Assembly (NCBI GenBank): GCA_965366835.1
Contig: CBDUGF010000001.1
Span: 1-64,000, forward strand
Direction of reading: 5' to 3'
From: JAKGBX01 sp965366835
GTDB taxonomy: Bacteria; Pseudomonadota; Alphaproteobacteria; Rhodobacterales; Rhodobacteraceae
Length of the DNA: 64,000 bases
Both the position numbers and the translations under genes were made by a program. The notes under the pieces were generated by a model. That model saw only the letters and a program-made list of their open reading frames with translations, was not told the DNA's origin and searched no databases. Shown piece by piece: positions 26,121 through 35,796 of the stretch (the stretch's first letter is position 1; every line of letters starts with the position of its first letter).

Positions 26121-26483
26121 TCAGGCGTTGGTTTCGCGGATCTTCTCGGCGGCGTCCTTGTCGAAGGCGACACCGTTTTGCTCGAACAGGGTGTCGAGTT
26201 CGCCCGAGAGGGTCATTTCCGTGATGATGTCGCAGCCGCCGACAAATTCGCCCTTGACGTAGAGCTGCGGGATCGTCGGCCAGTCGGAATAATCCTTGAT
26301 GCCCTGGCGGATCGTCTCGTTTTCCAGCACGTTCACGTCCTGAAATTCGACCCCCATGTAATTGAGCACCCCGGCCACGCGCGAGGAGAAGCCGCATTGC
26401 GGCATGGCTTTGGTGCCTTTCATGTAAAGCACCACGTCATTGGCTTTGATGATGTCTTCGATCTGGGTCTTTGCGTCACTCAT
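26121..26483 (-). CDS. grxD: Monothiol glutaredoxin, Grx4/GrxD type
   Basis: A 120-residue protein that carries or transfers [2Fe-2S] clusters and partners with BolA. The monothiol active site is CGFS (Cys30) in KGTKAMPQCGFSS. DWPTIPQLYVKGEFVGGCDI is the glutathione-binding region. Length matches Grx4 (about 110-120). The BolA gene lies 38 bp upstream in the same orientation, the known functional pairing. Confidence 0.96.
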   Translation of the reverse strand: MSDAKTQIEDIIKANDVVLYMKGTKAMPQCGFSSRVAGVLNYMGVEFQDVNVLENETIRQGIKDYSDWPTIPQLYVKGEFVGGCDIITEMTLSGELDTLFEQNGVAFDKDAAEKIRETNA

Positions 26484-26521
26484 GTCGGGTTCCTGTTCGC
26501 TGAATTGGCGTAAATTCTGGG

Positions 26522-26758
26522 TCAGTCGGGGGCGCGGGTGGTCAGCGCCAAAGCGTGCAATTCGCCGTCCGAGCCGTCCATCTTGCCCTTGAGGGCGGCA
26601 TAGACGGCGCGCTGCTGTTGCACCCGGTTCATTCCGCGAAAGCTTTCATCGACCACCATCGCCGCCATGTGACGCCCATCGGCGCCATCGACGGCGATCT
26701 CGGCCTTGGGGAAAGCTGCACGGAGCAGATCTTCGAGTTCCTGCGCGTGAATGGCCAT
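26522..26758 (-). CDS. BolA-family protein
   Basis: A 78-residue BolA/IbaG-type protein, which with monothiol glutaredoxin forms [2Fe-2S]-bridged complexes in iron homeostasis. It shows LEDLLRAAFPKAEIAV, the conserved DGRHMAAMVVDESFRGMNRVQQQR (in pieces) with the Fe-S ligand His, and GELHALALTT. It is adjacent to and co-directional with grxD. Confidence 0.93.
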   Translation of the reverse strand: MAIHAQELEDLLRAAFPKAEIAVDGADGRHMAAMVVDESFRGMNRVQQQRAVYAALKGKMDGSDGELHALALTTRAPD

Positions 26759-26842
26759 TTGGGTCTCCGTTTTGTCTTCGCGCTGAATCTAGGGCGGGTT
26801 TGGGGGCGGTGCAAGACGTAGCGGCCATGCTTCGGCGAAAAG

Positions 26843-27369
26843 CTAGACTTTCAATGCAGGTTTCGGGACCGGGGCGTATTGCGCCAGGGATTTGAGGAAG
26901 CGATCGACCTCGGCCGGCGCCGGACCGGTGGCGATGTTTCGCGCGATCTCCCGGGTCATGTCGGCGGGGCAGAGCGCGCCGAGCAGGGCGCGGCGGCGGG
27001 CTTCGGCCTCGGGCGGCAGCGCCAGCGTGGCGACGGCGCGCAACAGCTCGATACGGTCGTGCAGATGGCGCAGGTGGCGAAAGCTGTCGATCTGCGCGGG
27101 CAAGAGTGCGGCATGATCCTGCCAGCTTTTGCCGGAATAGAGCGCAATGGTTCGCTGCCCCGCACCGGTGCAGTCATAGGCGACGCAGCCGGGAAAGCCC
27201 CTGTCGGCCAGCGCGTCATGGATGCTGCAACGATGCCGCGCGAGATGCGGGCAGGGTATGCTGGCGGGCTTGTCGATGGCGAAGGCCTCGCCCTTGTCAA
27301 ACGCCAGCGCGACGCAGCAAAGCGCGGCGCAGGCGGCACAATCGGGGCTGAGATCGGGCAGGTTCTGGC

Positions 27370-27373
<4 letters not shown>
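26843..27373 (-). CDS. Cysteine-rich (YkgJ-like zinc/iron-chelating) protein, probable CTG start
   Basis: A 176-residue protein with eight cysteines in its first 70 residues: CAACAALCC (12-20), C41, C49, C63 and C68 (GCVAYDCTGAGQ). This spacing resembles YkgJ-type putative zinc- or iron-chelating proteins. No ATG, GTG or TTG exists in frame near the expected start. CTG 27373-27371 overlaps the purL stop as CTGA and has AGGAG 8 bp upstream, so CTG is the most likely start; an ATG at 27484 would run 115 bp into purL with non-family sequence. Downstream lies the BolA gene (84-bp gap). A role in metal or Fe-S handling is inferred from context. Confidence 0.65.
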
Positions 27374-29535
<2,162 letters not shown>

Positions 29536-29713
29536 CTGGTGCTCTTTCCCCGGTGGCAGGCTGTAGGCGTTCTCATAATCCAAGGGGGCAGGGCATGGAA
29601 GGGGGCCGGGCGCGGCAATTGGTGCGGTTCGCAGAAATTTTCAGGCCGCGGTGTCGAAATATCGGGGTGCCGTTCGTCCTTGGGGTATCGAAAGGCCAAC
29701 GAGGAGCGAGAGA

Positions 29714-30103
29714 ATGAGTTTACCGATAACATCCCTATACGGCGCGGCATTCGGCATCGTGATGCTGATCCTGTGGCTCAATGTGACCAAGAGGCGCGCA
29801 AAGCTGCATGTGTCGATCGGCGATGGCGGCGAGACGGCATTGCATGAGCATATCCGGCGGCACGGCAACTTCATCGAATGGGTGCCGCTGACGGTGATCC
29901 TGATGGCGCTGGCCGAGGTGCAGGGCGCCGCGGCGCTATGGCTGCATGTGGCGGGCGCTCTGGCGCTGGCGGGGCGGCTTGTGCATCCCTTCGGATTGCG
30001 CGCCGACAATGCCGCCCATCCGGCGCGGATCGTGGGCAACCTGGGCAATATCCTGGCGATGGCGCTGCTGATCGTGCTGATGGCGCGCGCCGCGCTTGCC
30101 TGA
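29714..30103 (+). CDS. MAPEG-family membrane protein
   Basis: A 129-residue protein with four hydrophobic segments, the architecture of membrane-associated eicosanoid/glutathione-metabolism proteins. RRHGNFIEWVPLTVILMALAE is the family hallmark (ERxxxNxxE-like), and GLRADNAAHPARIVGNLGN follows. Bacterial members often act as glutathione transferases or are uncharacterised. GAGGAG lies 8 bp before the ATG at 29714. It is divergent from purL across 178 bp with no other gene. Confidence 0.85.
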   Translation: MSLPITSLYGAAFGIVMLILWLNVTKRRAKLHVSIGDGGETALHEHIRRHGNFIEWVPLTVILMALAEVQGAAALWLHVAGALALAGRLVHPFGLRADNAAHPARIVGNLGNILAMALLIVLMARAALA

Positions 30104-30146
30104 GCCCGCAAGACATTCCAAACTGAAACCCAAGAGGAGAAAGACG

Positions 30147-30506
30147 ATGAAATACCTGGCATTGATCTATGACGTGCGCAATTCCGATCCGGGGCCGAAG
30201 CCCGGCACGCCCGAGTTTGCGGCGATGATGGAGCCCTGGAACAAGGTGAACCAGACCTTCATTGACGCCGGTGTGATGGCTGGCGGCGAGGCGCTGATGC
30301 CGCCGGAAACCGCGACCTGCGTGCGCGTGCGCGGCGGCAAGACCGAGACGATGGACGGCCCCTTTGCCGAGACCAAGGAGCAGCTCGGCGGCTATTACAT
30401 GCTCGACTGCAAGGATCTGGATGAAGCGCTGCACTATGCGGCGATGATCCCGGTTGCCAATACCGGCACCATCGAGGTGCGCCCGGTGATGGAACTGCCG
30501 GGGTAG
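30147..30506 (+). CDS. YciI-like (DGPF-domain) protein
   Basis: A 119-residue ferredoxin-like-fold protein starting MKYLALIYDV, with the diagnostic DGPFAETKEQLGGYYMLD. Such proteins are encoded next to ECF42-type sigma factors, as here, where the sigma gene begins 5 bp after the stop. Function is unknown; antibiotic or stress-responsive roles have been proposed for the group. AGAGGAGAAAG is a strong ribosome-binding site before ATG 30147. Confidence 0.9.
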   Translation: MKYLALIYDVRNSDPGPKPGTPEFAAMMEPWNKVNQTFIDAGVMAGGEALMPPETATCVRVRGGKTETMDGPFAETKEQLGGYYMLDCKDLDEALHYAAMIPVANTGTIEVRPVMELPG

Positions 30507-30511
30507 GGCGG

Positions 30512-31756
30512 ATGGCGGCCGGGGCCGAGGACATCGCCGCGGCCCTGAGCCGTGTGATGGGCGAGGACCACGGCCGCCTGATTGCCGCGTTGATCCGCCA
30601 GCTGGGTGATTTCCAGCTGGCGGAGGACGTCTTGCAGGACGCGATGGAGGCGGCTCTACTGCATTGGGGGCGCTCGGGCCTGCCCGCCAGCCCGCAGGGG
30701 TGGCTTTTGAAGGTGGCGCGGCGCAAGGCGATTGACCGGATGCGCCGCACTGCCAGCCTGGCCGACAAGACAAGGGAAATGGCGGTTCTGATGGCACAGG
30801 ACAGTGAGCCAGAGATGCCCGACATTCCCGATGAGCGGCTGCGGCTGATCTTCACCTGCTGCCACCCGGCGCTGGAACGCAAGAGCCAGGTGGCGCTGAC
30901 CCTGCGCAGCCTGGGCGGGCTGACCACGCCCGAGATCGCGCGGGCGTTTCTGGACAGCGATGCGGCGATGGGCCAGCGGATCAGCCGGGCCAAGGCCAAG
31001 ATCGCCGGGGCCGGCATCCCCTTCAAGGTGCCTGGCCGGGAAGACTGGGGCGCGCGGCTGGGCGCGGTGTTGCGGGTGATCTATCTGATTTTCAACGAAG
31101 GCTACAGCGCCGCCGAGGGCGACGCGCCGATCCGGGCGGGCCTGTGCGAAGAGGCGATCTGGCTGGCGCGAATGCTGGACCAGCTGCGCCCCGGTGAAGC
31201 CGAGATCGAGGGGCTGCTGGCGCTGATGCTGTTTGCCCATGCCCGGCGGGCGGCGCGGATCGGGGCGGACGGGCTGCCCCGTGCGCCCGAGACGCAGGAG
31301 CGCGCGCATTGGGACCGGGCGATGTGGCGCGAGGCCGAGACGGTGCTGGACCGGGCGGTCGCGCGGCTGCGCGCGGGGCCGTTCCAGATCCAGGCCGCGA
31401 TTTCGGCGCTGCACATGGACCGGGAGCGCGCGCCGGGGCAGCCGCCGGACTGGCGCCAGATCATGCTGCTCTATGACCGGCTTTTCGAGATGACGCCAAG
31501 CCCGGTTGTGGCGCTGAACCGGGCGGTGGCGCTGGCCGAGGTGGCGGGCGCCGAGGCGGGGCTGGCGGCGCTCGTCGGGCTGGGCGAGGCGCTGGCGCGC
31601 TATCAGCCTTATCACGCGGCGCTGGCCGATCTGCTGAGCCGGGCCGGGCAGCGGGACGCAGCACTTGCGGCTTATGACCGGGCGATCGCGCTGAGCCGCA
31701 ATCCGGCCGACACCGCGCTGCTGCGCCAGAGACGTGGCAGGTTTGGGCAAGCTTGA
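30512..31756 (+). CDS. ECF42-type RNA polymerase sigma factor with C-terminal helical extension
   Basis: A 414-residue sigma factor. The N-terminal about 170 residues hold region 2 (LIAALIRQLGDFQLAEDVLQDA) and region 4 (RSLGGLTTPEIARAFLDSDAAMGQRISRAKAKI, in pieces). The remaining about 240 residues form a repeat-like helical region (VIYLIFNEGYSAAEGD; AAISALHMDRERAPG; YDRLFEMTPSPVVALNRAVA) that is standard in ECF42 and replaces an anti-sigma factor. No anti-sigma gene is adjacent, as expected. It is paired with the YciI gene. Confidence 0.92.
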   Translation: MAAGAEDIAAALSRVMGEDHGRLIAALIRQLGDFQLAEDVLQDAMEAALLHWGRSGLPASPQGWLLKVARRKAIDRMRRTASLADKTREMAVLMAQDSEPEMPDIPDERLRLIFTCCHPALERKSQVALTLRSLGGLTTPEIARAFLDSDAAMGQRISRAKAKIAGAGIPFKVPGREDWGARLGAVLRVIYLIFNEGYSAAEGDAPIRAGLCEEAIWLARMLDQLRPGEAEIEGLLALMLFAHARRAARIGADGLPRAPETQERAHWDRAMWREAETVLDRAVARLRAGPFQIQAAISALHMDRERAPGQPPDWRQIMLLYDRLFEMTPSPVVALNRAVALAEVAGAEAGLAALVGLGEALARYQPYHAALADLLSRAGQRDAALAAYDRAIALSRNPADTALLRQRRGRFGQA

Positions 31757-31807
31757 CCTGTCGGGCCTGATGGCATTGGGTGGCTGGGCTGAACGGGGGA
31801 AAGACAC

Positions 31808-32827
31808 ATGGTCGAATTGCTGGACAATCCTTGGCGCGGGCGCGGGATGGATTGGGACGGCCTTGCCGATATTCCATGGCCCAGCGTCGATGCCGATACC
31901 GTGGGCGCAATGCTGGTGCGCTGTCCGTTTCACGAGGTCACGCCGCTGACCCGGCGAGACGGGTTTGCCGGGGCGGGCGAGGTCTGGGTCAAGGATGAAC
32001 GCTTTCGCATGGGTCTGGGCAGCTTCAAGGCGCTCGGCGCGGCTTATGCGATTGCCCGCGATCATGCCGAGGGCCTGTCGCAGGGGCGCACCTATGTGAC
32101 CGCGAGTGCCGGCAACCATGGCCTGTCGGTGGCGGCGGGGGCGGCGGCGTTTGACGCCCGCGCGGTGATTTATCTCAGCCAGACGGTGCCCGAGGACTTC
32201 GCCCAGCGGCTGCGCCTGTCGGGTGCCGAGGTGGTGCGCGAGGGCGCCACCTATGAAGACAGCATGGCGGCGGCGGCGCGGGCGGCGGAGGCCAATGGCT
32301 GGGCGCTGTTGTCGGACAGTTCCTGGCCCGGCTATGTCGAGCGGCCCTTCCGCGTGATGGAGGGCTATCTGGCGCTGGCTGCCGAGGTGGTGGCCGAGAT
32401 CGCGGCCCCGCCGACGCATATCTTCCTGCAAGCCGGGGTCGGCGGGCTGGCCGGGGCCTGCGCGGCCTATTTCCGCAAGGAATGGGGCGACGCGCCGCGC
32501 ATCATCGTGGTCGAGCCAGAAGCGGCCCCGGCGCTTTTCGCGAGCATCAAGGCGGGGCGCGCTGTGGTCACGCGGGGGCCGGTCTCGACCATGGGGCGGC
32601 TCGATTGCAAGGAACCGTCGCTGATTGCGCTCAAAGGGCTGGCGCGCGATGCCGACGGCTTTGCGCTGATTAGCGAGGACGAGGCGGAGGGCGCGATGCC
32701 GCTGCTGGCCGAGGCCGGGCTGGAGACCACGCCTTCGGGGGGCGCCGGGCTGGCGGCTTTGCTTGCGCTGACGCCTTTGGGCGAGGGCGCGCGCGTATTG
32801 TGCATTCTGAGCGAGGCGCCGGAGTGA
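31808..32827 (+). CDS. PLP-dependent lyase, diaminopropionate ammonia-lyase-like
   Basis: A 339-residue fold-type II PLP enzyme. The cofactor lysine is K74 in RMGLGSFKALGAAYA; VTASAGNHGLSVAAGA is the phosphate/substrate loop, VGGLAGACAAY the Gly-rich loop, and TPSGGAGLAAL the C-terminal signature shared with diaminopropionate ammonia-lyase. It is about 60 residues shorter than enterobacterial YgeX. It could also act on threonine/serine-type or beta-substituted amino acids. The stop overlaps the start of the M24 peptidase gene, so they are probably coupled. Confidence 0.82.
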   Translation: MVELLDNPWRGRGMDWDGLADIPWPSVDADTVGAMLVRCPFHEVTPLTRRDGFAGAGEVWVKDERFRMGLGSFKALGAAYAIARDHAEGLSQGRTYVTASAGNHGLSVAAGAAAFDARAVIYLSQTVPEDFAQRLRLSGAEVVREGATYEDSMAAAARAAEANGWALLSDSSWPGYVERPFRVMEGYLALAAEVVAEIAAPPTHIFLQAGVGGLAGACAAYFRKEWGDAPRIIVVEPEAAPALFASIKAGRAVVTRGPVSTMGRLDCKEPSLIALKGLARDADGFALISEDEAEGAMPLLAEAGLETTPSGGAGLAALLALTPLGEGARVLCILSEAPE

Positions 32828-33960
32828 GCCCGCGCGGCTTTGACAGCGGCGAATACGAGGCGCGGCTGGCGCGGGCGCAGGCGGCGATGGCGCGCGCCGG
32901 GCTGGCGGCGCTGTTGCTCACCACCGAGCCGGAGATCCGCTATTTCACCGGGTTTCTCACAAGGTTCTGGGAGAGCCCGAGCCGCTCGTGGTTCCTGATC
33001 GTGCCGGCCTCGGGCGCGCCGGTGGCGGTGATCCCGTCGATCGGGGCGGCGCTGATGCGCCAGAGCTGGATCGAGGACATCCGCACCTGGCCCGCGCCAA
33101 GGCCGGAGGATGACGGGGTGAGCCTGCTGGTCGATGCGCTGCGCGAATTGGCGGGCGGCGGGCGGATCGGGGTGCCGATGGGATACGAGACCCACCTGCG
33201 CATGCCGCTGGCGGATTTCGAGCGGCTGGGTGCGGCGGGGCTGGTTTTCGCCGACGATCAGGGCCTGATGGCGCGGCTGCGGGCGGTGAAGAGCGAAGCC
33301 GAGATTGCCAAGATTGCGCGCGCCTGTGCCATTGCCGGGCGGGCCTTTGCCCGGGTCGGCGAGATTGCGGGCGCGGGCGTGCCTCTGAGCGCGGTGTTTC
33401 GCGGCTTTCAGGCGCTGTTGCTGGAAGAGGGCGCCGACCATGTGCCTTATCTGGCGGGCGGGGCCGGGCCGCTGGGCTATTCGGACGTGATTTCTTCGGC
33501 CAGCGATGCGCCGCTGGCACCGGGCGATATCCTGATGCTCGATACCGGCGCGGTCTGGGACGGGTATTTCTGCGATTATGACCGCAACTTCGCGGTCGGG
33601 CAGGCCGATCCGAAAGCCGCGGGCGGCTGGGCGCGGCTTCTGGAGGCGGCGGAGGCCGGGCTGGCGGCGGCAAGGCCAGGCGCACGGGCCTGCGATCTGT
33701 GGCGCGCGATGGCGGATGTGACAGGAGCGGGCACGGATGCGGGGCGGCTGGGCCATGGCCTCGGCATGCAGCTGACCGAGGGGCTTTCCCTGACGGAAGG
33801 CGACGAGACGGTGCTGGAGCCGGGGATGGTGATCACGCTGGAACCCAACGTGGAGACGGCGCCCAGAGTGTTGATGGTGCATGAGGAAAACATCGTGATC
33901 CGGGCCGCGGGCGCTGAGCGGCTCTCGCCCTGGGCGAATGGCGATCTGCCGGTGGTATGA
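32824..33960 (+). CDS. M24-family metallopeptidase (Xaa-Pro dipeptidase / ectoine-hydrolase-like)
   Basis: A 378-residue pita-bread-fold dimetal hydrolase. The N-terminal creatinase-type domain (about 1-145) precedes the catalytic domain with ligands D240 (MLDTGAVWDGYFC), D251 (CDYDRNF), H311 (GHGLGMQL), E340 (TLEPNVET) and E354 (VHEENIVI). All five expected ligands are present. It starts at GTG 32824, overlapping the lyase stop as GTGA. M24 members split Xaa-Pro peptides or N-acyl rings such as ectoine; the neighbouring PLP lyase suggests a small catabolic pair, but the substrate is not readable. Confidence 0.88.
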   Translation: MSPRGFDSGEYEARLARAQAAMARAGLAALLLTTEPEIRYFTGFLTRFWESPSRSWFLIVPASGAPVAVIPSIGAALMRQSWIEDIRTWPAPRPEDDGVSLLVDALRELAGGGRIGVPMGYETHLRMPLADFERLGAAGLVFADDQGLMARLRAVKSEAEIAKIARACAIAGRAFARVGEIAGAGVPLSAVFRGFQALLLEEGADHVPYLAGGAGPLGYSDVISSASDAPLAPGDILMLDTGAVWDGYFCDYDRNFAVGQADPKAAGGWARLLEAAEAGLAAARPGARACDLWRAMADVTGAGTDAGRLGHGLGMQLTEGLSLTEGDETVLEPGMVITLEPNVETAPRVLMVHEENIVIRAAGAERLSPWANGDLPVV

Positions 33961-33963
33961 GGC

Positions 33964-34422
33964 TTAGAACAAGGCGTCGCCCAACTCTGTCAGCCGCCGG
34001 GCCGCCTTGTGCATCAGCTCGATATCCTCGGGCGACCATTTGCGCTGGTGATTGTGGAGCGCGCAAAGCACGTAGCCGCTGCCCTCGCCGCTGCCATCCG
34101 CGCGTTTGATCGGCACACCGAGGTAAGCGGCGACGCCCAGTTTGGCGACGGCGGGATGATCGTGCAGCAGCGGGTGAGAAAAGGCATCGTCGATAACCAG
34201 TTCGAAATTCATTTCCGTCACGTGGCGGCAGATCGAATAGACAATCGGAAAACTCTCGCGGAAGCCTTCGGGCAGGGGCTGGCCGGCGCTTGCGATGACG
34301 CGCTGGATGGTTTCGAGCGGTTGTGTGATCAATACCACCGAAACGCCGAGAGCCCGATGTACATGCGACACGACCCCATCGAGGGTGCGGATTTGCGACA
34401 AGCTGGTTTCTGGAATAAGCAT
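33964..34422 (-). CDS. GAF-domain protein
   Basis: A 152-residue protein consisting almost wholly of one GAF-type sensor domain (VVSHVHRALGVSVVLITQPLE; SICRHVTEMNFELVIDDAF; LGVAAYLGVPIKRAD; YVLCALHNHQRKWSPEDIELM). No output domain is visible, so it may sense a small ligand and act on a partner, or be a degraded signalling protein. ATG 34422 (MLIPETSLSQIR) has AAGGGG 4 bp upstream; ATG 34488 is an alternative giving 174 residues. It is convergent with the M24 gene (3-bp gap). Confidence 0.75.
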   Translation of the reverse strand: MLIPETSLSQIRTLDGVVSHVHRALGVSVVLITQPLETIQRVIASAGQPLPEGFRESFPIVYSICRHVTEMNFELVIDDAFSHPLLHDHPAVAKLGVAAYLGVPIKRADGSGEGSGYVLCALHNHQRKWSPEDIELMHKAARRLTELGDALF

Positions 34423-34541
34423 AAGGCCCCTTGCGGCGGACACCTTGCGGCTTTGCAGCAGTATGGTGCCTGGCATCTGAAATGCCATGGGGCCGAGCGT
34501 CGCAGCGTAGGTGCCGGGACGACAGGCAGGCCGTCGATTGG

Positions 34542-34569
34542 AAAAAAAGGCCGAGCACTAAGCTCGGCC
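34542..34569 (-). terminator. Rho-independent terminator downstream of the LysR gene
   Basis: On the minus strand an 8-bp stem GGCCGAGC/GCTCGGCC with a 5-nt loop (TTAGT) is followed by seven T residues. It ends the transcript of the LysR-type gene and any small frame after it, before the GAF gene. Confidence 0.85.
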
Positions 34570-34627
34570 GAAGTCCAACAGGGAGGTATGATGGCAATCA
34601 ACGCAAGCGCCGATCACCGTCGAGAGA

Positions 34628-34705
34628 TCAAATAGGCGGCGCATCCGCGCCGATCAAGCTCCAAAATGCCGCAGGTGCAGCATTGCCGATATGCGTGTTT
34701 TGCAT
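34628..34705 (-). CDS. Possible 25-residue peptide after the LysR gene
   Basis: A short frame MQNTHIGNAAPAAFWSLIG followed by ADAPPI begins 11 bp after the LysR stop codon and ends about 58 bp before the terminator at 34542-34569, so it would be the last frame of that transcript. The ribosome-binding site is poor (CAAAAAG). On the other strand a 15-residue frame (34588-34635) has a strong GGGAGGT but no other support. Either could be chance. Confidence 0.25.
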   Translation of the reverse strand: MQNTHIGNAAPAAFWSLIGADAPPI

Positions 34706-34716
34706 GGCTTTTTGAG

Positions 34717-35625
34717 CTACTCGACAACCGCTTGATTTTTAACCTGTTTACGATGTGCAATGATTTCCTCCTGAACGAAATCGCGGAATGCGGCGATGCG
34801 TTTGGAGGGGCGTAATTCTTCCGGGTAGGCCAAAAAGACCGGGATTTCGCCGGATTCGACATCGGGCAGCACGCGCACCAGATTCGGCACGTCCTGGGTC
34901 ACGTAATCGGGCAGAACCCCGATGCCGAGATTGTTGATCACGCCCTGGAGCACGCCGAAATAGTTGTTGACCGTCAGGGTCGAAGGCACTTCGTAGCTCA
35001 GGAGATGCTGCACCAGCGCGGCGCCGGCGCCGACCTGGGTCGAGCTGACGTTCATGCAGATCAGGCGGTGATCGGGCAGCTGTTCGAGGCTTTCCGGCGT
35101 GCCGCAGCGTTCGAGATAGTGCGGCGAGGCATAGAGCCGCATGCGCACGCCCATCAGGCGCTTGCGGATCAGATCGGCCTGGCTCGGCTCTTTCATCCGG
35201 ATCGCCACGTCGGCCTCGCGCATCGGCAGGTCGAGCACCCGCTCTTCCAGCATCAGGTCGATCTTGAGATCGGGGTATTTCTCGTAGAACGCCGGCAGGC
35301 GCGGCACCAGCCAGAGCGTGCCGAAGCCCGTCGTCGTGGTGACGCGCAATTCGCCGAACACTTCCTCTTCGCTGTCGCGGATGCGCGCCGTGGCGGTCTC
35401 GAGGCGGCGGATCATGGCGCGGGTGGCATCGAACAGCAACTCGCCCTGCTCGGTGAGAATCAGCCCGCGCGCGTGGCGGTGAAACAGGATGGTGTTGAGC
35501 GACTCTTCGAGGGCGCGAATCTGGCGCGATACCGCCGACTGGCTGAGATGCAGCGTGTCGCCGGCATGGGTGAGGCTGCCGGCATCGGCCACCGCGTGAA
35601 AGATTCTGAGCTTGTCCCAATCCAT
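34717..35625 (-). CDS. LysR-family transcriptional regulator
   Basis: A 302-residue regulator. The N-terminal winged helix-turn-helix reads LRIFHAVADAGSLTHAGDTL, then HLSQSAVSRQIRALEESLN. The effector domain (about 90-290) includes GFGTLWLVPRLPAFYEKYPD and GVINNLGIGVLPDYV. The ATG at 35625 (MDWDKLRIF) is the usual start for this subgroup; the frame extends to 35679. It is divergent from indolepyruvate oxidoreductase, with an operator-like inverted repeat between them (35726-35746), so it likely controls that gene and perhaps itself. Confidence 0.93.
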   Translation of the reverse strand: MDWDKLRIFHAVADAGSLTHAGDTLHLSQSAVSRQIRALEESLNTILFHRHARGLILTEQGELLFDATRAMIRRLETATARIRDSEEEVFGELRVTTTTGFGTLWLVPRLPAFYEKYPDLKIDLMLEERVLDLPMREADVAIRMKEPSQADLIRKRLMGVRMRLYASPHYLERCGTPESLEQLPDHRLICMNVSSTQVGAGAALVQHLLSYEVPSTLTVNNYFGVLQGVINNLGIGVLPDYVTQDVPNLVRVLPDVESGEIPVFLAYPEELRPSKRIAAFRDFVQEEIIAHRKQVKNQAVVE

Positions 35626-35722
35626 ATTCGTAACTTTCTTTGCGTGCTGCTTCTTGGCACGAAACCAATGGCAAGACACTCTTAACTTCGCGAATTCGTG
35701 ACGTCAGGGGGAATAAATCCCT

Positions 35723-35750
35723 TTGTAGGTCAAAATTTATGACCTATTAT
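35723..35750 (+). promoter_or_regulatory. Promoter of the indolepyruvate oxidoreductase gene with operator in the spacer
   Basis: TTGTAG (35723-35728), a 16-bp spacer and TATTAT (35745-35750) form a plausible -35/-10. A 7-bp inverted repeat, TAGGTCA / TGACCTA with a 7-bp AT spacer (35726-35746), lies between and over them and contains a T-N11-A core, the LysR-type box. A regulator bound here would block or reshape the promoter. The remaining 171-bp intergenic sequence shows no gene. Confidence 0.5.
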
Positions 35751-35796
35751 TGCTGTATATTTTGTCGCAGGCTGTCGGCGTCAGGGGAGGCACGAG

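Noticed and set aside
34009..34635. 208-codon plus-strand frame opposite the GAF gene
   Set aside because: It is a shadow of the GAF-domain gene; the real gene has a coherent domain and ribosome-binding site.
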